Of a stretch of 64,000 nt of DNA, positions 22,935 through 32,267 are shown piece by piece. A program made the translations under genes and the position numbers. The notes below the pieces were generated by a model. It was given only the letters and a program-made list of their open reading frames with translations. It made no database searches and was not told the origin of the DNA. Numbering within the stretch: position 1 is the stretch's first letter; each line of letters begins with the position of its first letter. This DNA is from Dactylococcopsis salina PCC 8305 (GTDB taxonomy: Bacteria; Cyanobacteriota; Cyanobacteriia; Cyanobacteriales; Rubidibacteraceae), in contig NC_019780.1 of NCBI RefSeq assembly GCF_000317615.1, positions 2,811,840 to 2,875,839 on the forward strand, read 5' to 3'.

Positions 22935-24623
22935 TTAATTCCGATCATGGGCTTGAATGCGAAACGCTTGAGGCGGATAAAGCGCAACCACATGAGGCAC
23001 AGGACGCGGTACAAACCTCATTAACGATTCTCCTTGATAAACCAAAGCCGTGCTGGCGCCAGAATCTAACATCACTGCTTCTCGTAAACCAACTTCCTGT
23101 AAAACTTCTCCTAAAGTCACCGCATCCAGCCGTGTTTGAGAAACTCCGATAACGGGTTGTCCAGCTTGGTTAATTCCCCAAAAGGCACGAAAACGCATGG
23201 CATCAAAGCCATATAAATCCGTAAAGGTACGATAAGGTTGGGGTTGATTGTCTTTCACTAACCAAGCGGCTGCCACAAACGCATCACTAACCCCTGATAG
23301 TATTTCTCTTAACTCGGTGAGGGTATCATGTTTTTCAGGGTTGAAAGGAACGAACTTAACTTGATCATAAGCAATTAAAACCAGAGGACGATCGACCAGA
23401 GATTTATTTTCCCCCTTATTCCCAGCAGAAAATTCTGAATTGTGATGACTGAGACTTGGACCAATTAAGACATTAGAATCTAGATATTTTAAGGAGAAAA
23501 ATGCGCCATCTACTGCTGCTTGGGCTTGCGTTCCCTCAATAATTTCTTCCACTTGATAACGACTGTCGGCGTGAATTGTTTTTGGTCGTCCTCCTGTAAT
23601 TATTGTTACTTCATGTCTTCCCACCTCATGGGTGCTTTTGCGGATGGGAGTGTTAAAGTTATAGCTGCCGTCTTGACGCGGTAGGGGATGACCGCCCCAT
23701 GCTTGCAATAATACAGTTTCTAAGCGAGACTGTCCAAAACGAGCAATACTGAGTAGGTTTTCTGATTCTCCCGCGAAGTCAGTATTGTTATTTTTCATTT
23801 CTAAAGCGGCTTTATATCCTGCTTTTTTTACTTGTTCTCGCACTCGTTGATCATGTTTTCCGACGGGATAGGTAAAGTATTTGATCGCGATACCGAGTCG
23901 CTTTTCTAAAATTGCTTTCGAGTCAAAAATTTCTTTTTTTAGGTCTTGATCTGATAATTCTCTTAAGTCGTTGGGATGACTAATGCTGTGAGACGCAATT
24001 GTTACTAGGGGGTCATTTGCCATTTCCTGTAGTTGTTCCCAAGTGACACTGGTACGACCGGTTGTTATTTCCATCTTATTCGTATAAATGGAAAAGGTGG
24101 CTGGATAATTATATTTTTTCAATAGGGGATATACATATTTGTAATGTCCACCATAACCATCATCAAAGGTTAATAAGATCGGTTTTTCGGGTAGAGGTGT
24201 TCCTGTTTGTAAATGATTGAGCAGTCGATCGAAGCTAATGGGAGTTGCACCAGCTAGGGCAATTTTTCGGAAATGATGGTTTAATTCTTCTGGAGTAACA
24301 TCAAAAAAAACTTCCTTTTCTGGAAGAATATCATGGTACATGACGATCGGCACTTTCGCCTGTCTAGCGTGTTCGTTGATTTCGGGCCAAGGGCTTTTCG
24401 GAATCTCTGGTGGTAAACTTTCGCTAATAACATTAGTCCTTTCCGAAATGGCATTTAGTCCTGATCTTGCTGGTATGGATAGAGATTCCTGAGAAGTATT
24501 ATTTTTAATAATGATGTAGCTAACTGTCCCGAAAAAACTCACCCCAAGAAGGAAAAGACTGAGGTTAAGCATCGGTTGAGGACGAGTGACACGACCAACT
24601 TTTGTTCTAGACTTTCGCAACAT
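22935..24623 (-). CDS. Polysaccharide deacetylase fused to phosphodiester glycosidase
   Basis: About 562 residues from ATG 24623 (MLRKSRTKVGR); a longer frame to 24662 exists. A membrane anchor (about 20-40) is followed by a NodB-like deacetylase: MYHDILPE, LTFDDGYGGHYKYVYPLL (metal Asp) and ASHSISHPNDLREL (metal His pair), at about 90-300. The C-terminal domain (about 330-560) has VDGAFFSLKYL, AMRFRAFWGINQAGQPVIGV and MLDSGASTALVYQGE, the NAGPA/phosphodiester glycosidase signature. The enzyme would act outside the inner membrane on N-acetylated glycans or glycan phosphodiesters. Substrate is unknown. Confidence 0.88.
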   Translation of the reverse strand: MLRKSRTKVGRVTRPQPMLNLSLFLLGVSFFGTVSYIIIKNNTSQESLSIPARSGLNAISERTNVISESLPPEIPKSPWPEINEHARQAKVPIVMYHDILPEKEVFFDVTPEELNHHFRKIALAGATPISFDRLLNHLQTGTPLPEKPILLTFDDGYGGHYKYVYPLLKKYNYPATFSIYTNKMEITTGRTSVTWEQLQEMANDPLVTIASHSISHPNDLRELSDQDLKKEIFDSKAILEKRLGIAIKYFTYPVGKHDQRVREQVKKAGYKAALEMKNNNTDFAGESENLLSIARFGQSRLETVLLQAWGGHPLPRQDGSYNFNTPIRKSTHEVGRHEVTIITGGRPKTIHADSRYQVEEIIEGTQAQAAVDGAFFSLKYLDSNVLIGPSLSHHNSEFSAGNKGENKSLVDRPLVLIAYDQVKFVPFNPEKHDTLTELREILSGVSDAFVAAAWLVKDNQPQPYRTFTDLYGFDAMRFRAFWGINQAGQPVIGVSQTRLDAVTLGEVLQEVGLREAVMLDSGASTALVYQGESLMRFVPRPVPHVVALYPPQAFRIQAHDRN

Positions 24624-24814
24624 GATAAACCCACAGAATGTTTTTAGTTGGCTAGTTGTCAATTTTTGCCGCGAAAACTATACCATTTTTCATCAGAAAT
24701 AACAATATTCATCTAGAGTTTAGCAATATCAGGCTTATTTGAGGTATCTCAGAGACATTATTGATTTTTTTTGTAATCGTAGATAGTACAGTCAAGAAAG
24801 AAGAAATACTGATC

Positions 24815-25312
24815 ATGAATCAACAAGCAACTGTCGATACTTTCACAGAAAATCTAAACTTATCTAGAGCAAAAGTTGAAGAATTATTACAGTTAAGCGC
24901 GATCGAACTCCCGAAAAAAGAGGAGTTTCAAAATGAATTAAGCACCCTTGATCTGTCTCTATTGCGAGAAACGCTGCCTACTGCTAAATCAGTATTAGAA
25001 AATCAATTACCCGCATTTTATACCTGGCTAAAACAAGAACTTAAAATTAAGCGTGTTCCCGATAGCCCTAATCATACGACCACTTGGGTTGCGAACTTTC
25101 TCAATAATCAAGAAAGTATTGAACATTTAGTCGCTTTACATCGTCCAGTGCCTCCTGTTGCTTTAGAACAAGCAATTCCTCGTTTAGTCAGTTTATTTGA
25201 GAAAGTTGAGGATAGCCACATTCGTCAACAATGGCAAAGTGCTGTGGCTTTACTCTGTTTGGTTTTAGCAGCAGATGCCCGACAACAATTGCAACAAGAA
25301 GTTTCCCAATAA
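24815..25312 (+). CDS. Conserved hypothetical protein
   Basis: About 165 residues from ATG 24815, preferred because the 18 codons upstream are atypical. It is soluble, mostly helical: LSRAKVEELLQLSAIELPKK, TWLKQELKIKRVPD, and a C-terminal helix VALLCLVLAADARQQLQQEV. Cyanobacterial hypothetical proteins of this size exist but I cannot name the family. It is divergent from the deacetylase gene. Confidence 0.65.
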   Translation: MNQQATVDTFTENLNLSRAKVEELLQLSAIELPKKEEFQNELSTLDLSLLRETLPTAKSVLENQLPAFYTWLKQELKIKRVPDSPNHTTTWVANFLNNQESIEHLVALHRPVPPVALEQAIPRLVSLFEKVEDSHIRQQWQSAVALLCLVLAADARQQLQQEVSQ

Positions 25313-25469
25313 TACGACTCTAAAGAGTAATTTTTGGTTCAATATTTCATTCTTGAGTAGTTGGCACTACACACCAAATTATTATTCCCCCCTTTCAAAG
25401 CGGTTAGGGGGGATTTGTTGTAATTTGACTTCTCCACAATGGTAATAATTCTCGAAAATTATAGTAGTT

Positions 25470-25688
25470 TTAAGTCTGATTTTTTTTCTCATGCTTGGTT
25501 TTACGACCACTGACTCGTTTGCGCCACATTTTAAAGCTAGATGGTTTTAAACGGCTTCGCATTAATTCAATAACTTGCTGTTCTTTTAGACCATATTGAG
25601 CTTCGATCGCGTCAAAGGGAATATCATCTTCCCAAGCCATTTCAATAATACGTTCAATGTCTTCAAAATTCAATTGATTTGATTTCAT
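25470..25688 (-). CDS. DUF2805/TIGR03643 family small protein
   Basis: A 72-residue basic protein. NFEDIERIIEMAWEDDIPFD followed by AIEAQYGLKEQQVIELMRSR and SSFKMWRKRVSGR is the full TIGR03643 (DUF2805) signature. The helix-turn-helix-like centre and the basic tail suggest nucleic-acid binding, but no function is established. The length is normal for the family. Confidence 0.85.
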   Translation of the reverse strand: MKSNQLNFEDIERIIEMAWEDDIPFDAIEAQYGLKEQQVIELMRSRLKPSSFKMWRKRVSGRKTKHEKKNQT

Positions 25689-25786
25689 TCTTTAAATTGG
25701 TTGATCTACTCTCATCAATCAGGGCTATTTTTCGATTATGATTATCGAGAGCATTAACCCTTTAACGACTGATCTGACATATTGTT

Positions 25787-26425
25787 ATGAGCTTGCGATT
25801 ATATTTACTACGACACGGGGAAACCACTTACAGCCAAACGGGTAACTATTGTGGCGAAACCGATCCCGATTTAACCACTGAAGGTTATCAAATGGCGGAG
25901 GCGTTTGCTAAAGCCTATTCTAGTCTCCAATGGGATGCGATCTATTGTAGCCCAATGAAACGAACGGTGGCGACGGCTAAACCGTTATGTGATGCGGTTG
26001 GCTTGGAAATGCAACAACGAGACGGTTTGAAGGAAATTCGTTATGGTGCGTGGGAGGCGAAAAGTAGCGACTGGGTAAAGGAACACTATAATGAAGATTA
26101 TATTAATTGGCTGCGAGAACCGGCTTGGAATCCTCCCACAGATGGGGAAACTGCCGTCGAAATTGCTACTCGCGCTTCGGCGGTAATCAGTGAGATTCGA
26201 TCGAAATACGCTCACGGTAATATTTTAATTGTTTCTCACAAGGCAACATTACGGATTATTGTTTGTAGTTTACTGGGAATTGATTTAGGACGATATCGCG
26301 ATCGCATTGGCTTTTTAGCCGCTTCTTTGTGTTTGATTAAACTCGATCGACACGGACCTTTAATTGAAAGTTTAGGCGATCGATCGTTCATGGATCAAGC
26401 ATTGCGCGATCGCGCGGGTAGTTAA
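25787..26425 (+). CDS. Histidine phosphatase superfamily protein
   Basis: A 212-residue phosphoglycerate-mutase-like phosphatase. The phosphohistidine motif L-R9-H10-G-E-T is followed by YCSPMKRTVATA, acid donor region EIRYGAWEAKSSD and the second His in ILIVSHKATLRIIVCSLLG. In cyanobacteria such proteins hydrolyse small phosphoesters; the substrate is not readable from the sequence. The C-terminus ends at a 9-bp satellite. It is followed by 800 bases without a clear gene. Confidence 0.88.
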   Translation: MSLRLYLLRHGETTYSQTGNYCGETDPDLTTEGYQMAEAFAKAYSSLQWDAIYCSPMKRTVATAKPLCDAVGLEMQQRDGLKEIRYGAWEAKSSDWVKEHYNEDYINWLREPAWNPPTDGETAVEIATRASAVISEIRSKYAHGNILIVSHKATLRIIVCSLLGIDLGRYRDRIGFLAASLCLIKLDRHGPLIESLGDRSFMDQALRDRAGS

Positions 26426-27224
26426 GGCAAGATGGGGGAGATGGGGAGGATGGGGGAGAAAAATCACTCCCTTGTCTCCCATTTCTCCCTTGTCTAAACC
26501 GCCAAAGCCATAAGAAATCGCGCCTAATCCTAGCATTGGTAAAAAGTGTAATCGATCGATGCTTCTTAAAACCCGATCGTTTTCCACATCACGGGGGAGT
26601 TTTTGTGGAAAAAACCACTGATTTCATTTCCCTTTTCCTCCTTCGCACTATACGTTTAGAAATCATCCCATCAATTTACCGAACATCAAGACGTTGCTCA
26701 TAACATATATTAGTTTATTTTGTCAAATCCAAAATTCTGATCTAACAGCATCTCGCCCTTTTGATTATGGAAAATAACTGTGGGGATTCGTGATAGAATG
26801 GCAGGGACATTGGAAGTCGCTAGACAACTGAGGATTAAATCCAGAGATAGCACAATCCTTTGTCTTTCGGAATGATGCTTAAAGTTGCGTTGACTTATTG
26901 ATGCTTTTTGTTCGAGAGTTCTTGATAAAAAACCGATTTCATTCTTTTTCGTTTGTGGCTTACCTATAAAAACCAACAGTGAAGCCAAACAGGTTCAATC
27001 AACCATTCAGACTATTATCACAACGCAACGATTAACCGAATCAAGGCAAATCAACTTATCTGATGTCATTGATAATTGGTTACTTGCTATTCAATTATGC
27101 TAGTGCGATGAAAGTATCCCTCTTTACCCACTCCCTGAAAAGAGGGAAGAGTTAGTCAAATCAAGGCGTTTGAGTAAACGTCTCAATTCAAAAAAAAATT
27201 ATGGAAGCAATTTGAGGAAATTGA
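26426..27224. other. Gene-free stretch: 9-bp satellite and decayed coding remnants upstream of rne
   Basis: It opens with GATGGGGGA 9-mers and the GGGGGAGAAAAATCACTCCC core (26430-26500). On the minus strand 26510-26590 reads SIDRLHFLPMLGLGAISYG, a broken protein start. Plus-strand bits such as SEAKQVQSTIQTIITTQRLT (26980-27102) end in stops and look like another remnant. A 92-codon minus-strand frame (26710-26988) has no gene-like pattern. The last 120 bases would be the rne leader, which in cyanobacteria is involved in autoregulation. Confidence 0.6.
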
Positions 27225-29246
27225 ATGTCAAAACAGATTATTATTGCCGAGCAACACCACACCGCCGCAATTTTTTCGGAAAATCTCATTGAAGAGATTG
27301 TCGTAGCTACGGGAAATCAACAAGTTGGTGATATTTTTCTCGGCGTTGTGGAAAATGTCATCCCTGGCATTGATGCGGCTTTCGTTAATATCGGAGATGC
27401 GGAACGGAATGGGTTTATCCATGTCACCGATTTGGGTCCCTTGCGTCTGAAACGCAGCGCTGGAGCAATTACAGAGTTAGTCGCTCCTCAGCAAAAGGCT
27501 TTAGTCCAAGTGATGAAAGAGCCGACGGGAAATAAAGGTCCCCGTTTGACGGGTAATATTAGTTTACCTGGACGCTATCTGGTGCTGATGCCTTATGGAC
27601 GAGGAGTTAATCTCTCTCGACGAATTAGCAAAGAGGGCGATCGAAGCCGTTTGCGAGCGTTAGGGATTTTAATTAAACCCGCAGGAATGGGATTATTAAT
27701 CCGCACGGAAGCGGAAGGACAACCCGAAGAAGCAATTATCGAAGATTTAGAACTTCTCAAACAACAGTGGGAGTCCATTCAACAAGGCGCGAATACTACT
27801 CGTCCCCCCGCATTATTAAATCGTGATGATGATTTCATTCAAAGAGTGTTAAGAGATATTTATACCAGTGATGTGAATCGAATTGTCGTTGATTCCAATA
27901 TTGGGGTGAAACGAGTCAAACAACAACTTGCCAGTTGGAATGGCGGGCGATCGCCCAATGGGGTATTAGTGGATCATCATCGGGAAAGACAGTCAATTTT
28001 AGAGTATTTTCGCGTTAATGCGGCGATTCGAGAAGCACTCAAACCGAGAGTTGATCTCCCTTCTGGTGGTTATATCATCATTGAACCCACAGAAGCACTG
28101 ACGGTAATTGATGTGAACTCTGGATCATTTACTCGATCGGCGACTTCCAGAGAAACCGTTTTATGGACAAATTGTGAAGCGGCGGTAGAAATTGCTCGTC
28201 AGTTGTTATTACGGAAAATTGGGGGGGTAATTATTGTTGATTTCATCGACATGGACTCCCGACAGGATCAAATGAAGGTATTAGAGAATTTTGAACAGGC
28301 TTTGAAAAAAGACAAGGCGCGTCCACAAATTTCTCAATTATCAGAATTAGGGTTGATTGAGTTGACTCGTAAGCGTCAAGGACAAAGTCTGTATGAGATT
28401 TTCGGACAAACTTGTCCCACTTGTGCGGGTTTAGGTCATTTGGCTCATTTACCAGGGGAACATGATCCTGTTCCTGCGGTTTCAGCGACAACGATTCCGT
28501 CGCCTTCGCGGGTGAATGTTGAGGAAACAGAGGAAGACTCTGAGTTCATCTCACCGCCAGCGGACAACTCTGATTTAGAGTTGATGAATCATCCCAGTTA
28601 TCAAGAATCAAGCGGAGATAACGTCAACCGTCGTCGTCGTCGTCGCACGATCGATCCACCAGCGAAAACAGAATCAACGCCGAAACCAAAGCTGAATAAT
28701 GGCGCGAAAGGGTCGAATGGTGACTCAGAGTCTAGCCAGAAAAACGGCAAAGAGAGTAAAGAGATTAAGACGAAAACAGGAGGACGACCGGCGCAACGGG
28801 AAGAACCGAAGAAGAAAGTTGCAGTGGAGATGACTCCTTTGGAACAGGAGATGTATGCGTTGATGGGATTGTCGCCATTGGTGCGATTAGATGAAGAGGT
28901 CGATCGACGCAAGACTTTGGTTTATGCGGTTTCCCCAGGAGAAAATGGCACAACGGAACAGGATTCGGGAACGGAAATAGAAACAAAAACGCCTGTGGAA
29001 TCTCACCCCGTTGAAAGTGGAGAGGATGAGGAACAACAGGAAGAGGTTTCCACTGAGACAGAGGAAACAGAAACCACTCCCGATTCTGTTCCCACCCCTT
29101 CGGAAACAACAGCATCCAGTGTTGAGGAAACCAAAACTGAAACATCGGTAGCGTCAAACACGGAGACGGAGAAAGAGAAAGAAACGCCCTCCGAACCGAA
29201 AGTAATTCGCCGCCGTCGTCGTCGTTCTTCTGCGAGAGAAAACTAA
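27225..29246 (+). CDS. rne: Ribonuclease E/G
   Basis: A 673-residue endoribonuclease that starts mRNA decay and processes rRNA. The S1 domain (about 35-120), 5'-sensor and DNase-I-like catalytic domain are present: TVIDVNSGSFTRS and VIIVDFIDMDSRQDQMKV carry the metal-binding Asp residues, and CPTCAGLG (about 404) is the zinc link for dimers. The rest is an acidic, disordered tail. The very end, VIRRRRRRSSAREN, contains the RRRRRRSSA nonapeptide reported to recruit PNPase in cyanobacteria. The 3' end overlaps the convergent next gene by four bases. Confidence 0.95.
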   Translation: MSKQIIIAEQHHTAAIFSENLIEEIVVATGNQQVGDIFLGVVENVIPGIDAAFVNIGDAERNGFIHVTDLGPLRLKRSAGAITELVAPQQKALVQVMKEPTGNKGPRLTGNISLPGRYLVLMPYGRGVNLSRRISKEGDRSRLRALGILIKPAGMGLLIRTEAEGQPEEAIIEDLELLKQQWESIQQGANTTRPPALLNRDDDFIQRVLRDIYTSDVNRIVVDSNIGVKRVKQQLASWNGGRSPNGVLVDHHRERQSILEYFRVNAAIREALKPRVDLPSGGYIIIEPTEALTVIDVNSGSFTRSATSRETVLWTNCEAAVEIARQLLLRKIGGVIIVDFIDMDSRQDQMKVLENFEQALKKDKARPQISQLSELGLIELTRKRQGQSLYEIFGQTCPTCAGLGHLAHLPGEHDPVPAVSATTIPSPSRVNVEETEEDSEFISPPADNSDLELMNHPSYQESSGDNVNRRRRRRTIDPPAKTESTPKPKLNNGAKGSNGDSESSQKNGKESKEIKTKTGGRPAQREEPKKKVAVEMTPLEQEMYALMGLSPLVRLDEEVDRRKTLVYAVSPGENGTTEQDSGTEIETKTPVESHPVESGEDEEQQEEVSTETEETETTPDSVPTPSETTASSVEETKTETSVASNTETEKEKETPSEPKVIRRRRRRSSAREN

Positions 29247-30043
29247 GCAGGTTTTTCGGGAGAAGAGGGGTTTGTTCGTTGGAGAATGACCATCTTTTCT
29301 CCCACCACTGGACTACGGGCTAAAAGTTTACCATCAGGTGTGGTGAGAACCAGTTTTGTAAAGTCGAGTTTGCGCGATCGAGCTAACATTTCTTTAGAGA
29401 GTTCATCCTGGCGATCGGCAGAGAGGTTAAACCAGTCCTCATTTACCGCAATAATCAAGCGACCATCTCGAAAATTCGCTTCTAGAGACGCAATCAATCC
29501 TTCCGCATAACGGGTGGTGATTTCTGAAACTTGTTCTTGGATAGCAGCAATTAACCCCTGTTCTGGCGTGAGTTCGGGTTCAGGGGTTTCGGGTTCGGGT
29601 TCGGGTTGAGGGGGCGTTTCTGGCTCGATCGTTTCTTCGGGAAGGGGGATGGGAGGTTCTGGTTTTTCTGATATTTCTGGTTGCTGAGAGACTTCTGTAG
29701 GGGAAACCGTTTCTTGGAATAAGTCTTCTGGAACGATCGCGATGACTCCCCAAACAATGGCAACACTCCCACCGACTAAAATTGTCGTTAGTAGCCAATC
29801 GGGAAGCGGCTTGAAGAGAGTAATTTTGTCTCTTATTTGTCTGAGAATTTTGTCCCAACCGCGAAGTTCCTCGATCGCTGGTTGAGATTGATCCGTTTCC
29901 GTCACTGAAGCAAATTCTAACTGATCAACTGTGCTTTGTAACCGTGTGATGATCCCTTTTAAGACATTGATGGTTAGCCGAGTAAAAAATCCTTGTTTCC
30001 TTGTTTCTGACTCTTCGGCGGGACTCTGATTTTCTTCTGTCAT
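29243..30043 (-). CDS. Conserved hypothetical single-pass membrane protein
   Basis: About 266 residues from ATG 30043 (alternative ATG 30064). An N-terminal cytoplasmic region (GFFTRLTINVLKGIITRLQS) precedes one membrane segment at about 95-115 (WLLTTILVGGSVAIVWGVIA), a Pro/Glu-rich spacer, and a C-terminal domain with EGLIASLEANFRDGRLIIAV and LDFTKLVLTTPDGKLLARSP. Such proteins are common in cyanobacteria with no assigned role. The stop overlaps the rne stop region on the other strand. Confidence 0.7.
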   Translation of the reverse strand: MTEENQSPAEESETRKQGFFTRLTINVLKGIITRLQSTVDQLEFASVTETDQSQPAIEELRGWDKILRQIRDKITLFKPLPDWLLTTILVGGSVAIVWGVIAIVPEDLFQETVSPTEVSQQPEISEKPEPPIPLPEETIEPETPPQPEPEPETPEPELTPEQGLIAAIQEQVSEITTRYAEGLIASLEANFRDGRLIIAVNEDWFNLSADRQDELSKEMLARSRKLDFTKLVLTTPDGKLLARSPVVGEKMVILQRTNPSSPEKPA

Positions 30044-30159
30044 TACCTTGTAGTTCTCCAACATCTCCTCTGATGATTCACTTACTGTATCATCAACCCC
30101 ACCGCTCTTGGCAGTATCCCTTTACAATATGAAAAAAGCCAAAGTCGGTCGAATAATAC

Positions 30160-30535
30160 CCAACATCACCTGAGGTGAGAAGTAGGTTGGGTGATAACCC
30201 AACATCACCTGAAAAAGAAGTAGGTTGGGTGATAACCCAACATCACCGGAAAGAGGAGTAGGTTGGGTGATAACCCAACATCACCGGAAAGAGGAGTAGA
30301 AGTAGGTTGGGTGATAACCCAACATCAATCATGTCGAAGTAGGTTGGGTGATAACCCAACATCAATCATGTCGAAGTCGGTTCGGTGATAACCCAACATC
30401 ACCAAACACCATGTCATCTTATATTAAGTTTAGTAATTGGTGTTGGGTTTCGCTTCGCTCCACCCAACCTACTTTTTATTACTAGGTAATTGGTGTTGGG
30501 TTTCGCTTCGCTCCACCCAACCTACTTTTTATTAC
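30160..30535. repeat. Array of AGTAGGTTGGGTGATAACCC hairpins plus two TTTCGCTTCGCT units
   Basis: Six or seven copies of GTAGGTTGGGTGATAACCCA with ACATCA tails lie between 30155 and 30405. Here the arms GGTTGGGT/AACCCAAC nearly touch, giving an almost perfect palindrome. Two tandem 51-bp units (TTGGTGTTGGGTTTCGCTTC ...) follow at 30437 and 30488. No gene is present. Confidence 0.88.
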
Positions 30536-30566
30536 TAGAAGGGTGAGAAAATCCCACCCAATCGTA

Positions 30567-32168
30567 TTATTGAGGATCAGCAGCAGAAGTCGCAACTTCT
30601 CGTTTTTCCGAGGTGTGTTCTGAGGTTTCCTGATTTGCTTTGGCTTGTAAATAGGCTTCGAGTTGCGCTTCAATTTTATCTCGCACTAATTCCCGATAGG
30701 CTAAGAAATGTTCTCCTAAAGCACACATGGAGAGGTAACTTCCCCATAATTTCGGTTTAGCGCGGTACATATGGAACAGATAGCGCCAAAATGTCCAGCG
30801 CGTTTTACGGACGATTCCCTGTCGCCAGAAAATTAGTAACATGGCGCGGAGGGTGGTGCGATCGATTTGACGGGAGGGGCGATCGTGTTTCGGTTCACCA
30901 ATCATTAAATACTGATTATAAGCGCGATCGAGGTAATTTTGCGGATCATATAATTCCCAAAAAGCGCGAACATACTCTGTAGCAATTTCTTCAATGGGAC
31001 GAGTGGGGGTAAAATTCATCAGAGTGGTTTGATTAATATTCGCCCCTTGATCTAACAGTCGTCCTTCTTTTTGTAACCGATGCCATAATGCAGTATCAGG
31101 AAGCGCCTGTAACATACTGAACATCGCGAGGGTAATGGAGGTATTTTCCACAAATTCAATGATGCGATCGCCCGCTTGCGGTTTTTCTCCATCAAAGCCA
31201 ATGATAAAGCCCGCTGTCACCCGCAACCCGTGACGCATAATTGTTTTCACCGCTTCCGAAAGGGGATCACGAGTATTTTGATGTTTCTTGGTTAAAACTA
31301 AACTGTCTTCATCTGGGGTTTCAATTCCCAAGAAGACAGAATTAAAATTCGCTTCTACCATCAAATCCATCAATTCTGGGTCTTGCGCCAAATCCACAGA
31401 GGCTTCCGTGTTGAGTGTAAACGGATAATTTTTCTCCGCCATCCAGACTTTTAATTCTCGCAACAATAGCTTCACATTGCGTTTGTTACCAATGAAATTA
31501 TCATCAACAACAAAGATGCTTCTTCTCCATCCCAACTCATACAGTCGATCTAATTCTGCGATCAATTGCGCGGGGGTTTTCGTCCGTGGTTTACGTCCAT
31601 AGAGGACGATAATATCGCAAAATTCACACTGGAAGGGACAACCGCGAGAAAACTGCGCTGACATATTGTCATAGGCTTCAAGCTCTAATAAATCATAGCG
31701 AGGAATCGGCGTTTGCGTTACATCGGGTTTCTCATCAGCGCGGAATTTACCACTGGTTTCTCCTCTTTCTAGTGCTTCAACAAACATCGGAAGTGTAATT
31801 TCTCCCTCATCTAGAACGAGATAATCAGCACCAGTGGCTTCGGCTTCGTGGGGTAAAGCGGTGGCATAGGGACCTCCCACCGCGACGGGTTTTCCGTATC
31901 GTTTAGCGGTTTGGATTTGGGTGTTAAAGTCTTCTTTTTGCACAATCATCGCCGAAAGAATGACTAAATCCGCCCATTCCCACTCATCGGTAGTGACTTC
32001 GCGCACGTTACAATCGACTAATTTAAATTCCCACTCTTGGGGAAGGATGGCGGCGACGGTGATTAATCCTAATGGTGGTAAAAAGGCTTTACGTCCCACT
32101 AATGCGATCGCCTCTTCAAATGACCAGAAACTTTTGGGAAAACGGGGATAAACGAGTAAAACACGCAT
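30567..32168 (-). CDS. B12-binding-domain radical SAM protein with DUF4070
   Basis: About 533 residues from ATG 32168 (MRVLLVYPRFPKSFWSFEEA); codons upstream to 32216 look non-native. A cobalamin-binding-like N-domain (GGPYATALPHEAEATGADYL) precedes the radical SAM core with SRGCPFQCEFCDII (C-X3-C-X2-C, about 170-180) and a C-terminal DUF4070. The family includes hopanoid and lipid-modifying enzymes, but this subgroup is uncharacterised. It is preceded by its own leader and followed by hairpin repeats. Confidence 0.85.
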   Translation of the reverse strand: MRVLLVYPRFPKSFWSFEEAIALVGRKAFLPPLGLITVAAILPQEWEFKLVDCNVREVTTDEWEWADLVILSAMIVQKEDFNTQIQTAKRYGKPVAVGGPYATALPHEAEATGADYLVLDEGEITLPMFVEALERGETSGKFRADEKPDVTQTPIPRYDLLELEAYDNMSAQFSRGCPFQCEFCDIIVLYGRKPRTKTPAQLIAELDRLYELGWRRSIFVVDDNFIGNKRNVKLLLRELKVWMAEKNYPFTLNTEASVDLAQDPELMDLMVEANFNSVFLGIETPDEDSLVLTKKHQNTRDPLSEAVKTIMRHGLRVTAGFIIGFDGEKPQAGDRIIEFVENTSITLAMFSMLQALPDTALWHRLQKEGRLLDQGANINQTTLMNFTPTRPIEEIATEYVRAFWELYDPQNYLDRAYNQYLMIGEPKHDRPSRQIDRTTLRAMLLIFWRQGIVRKTRWTFWRYLFHMYRAKPKLWGSYLSMCALGEHFLAYRELVRDKIEAQLEAYLQAKANQETSEHTSEKREVATSAADPQ

Positions 32169-32267
32169 GAAGGAGGTTTTAGATTTGTTGTAAAGTATTT
32201 CCCCTCTACATAACACAGATTTTGGGTCGAAGCCAAGTTTTCTGCAGATTTTAAGTTTAATTTTTAA

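Noticed and set aside
26710-26988. 92-codon minus-strand frame upstream of rne
   Set aside because: Composition is poor, and plus-strand remnants in the same place look equally protein-like; treated as decayed sequence.
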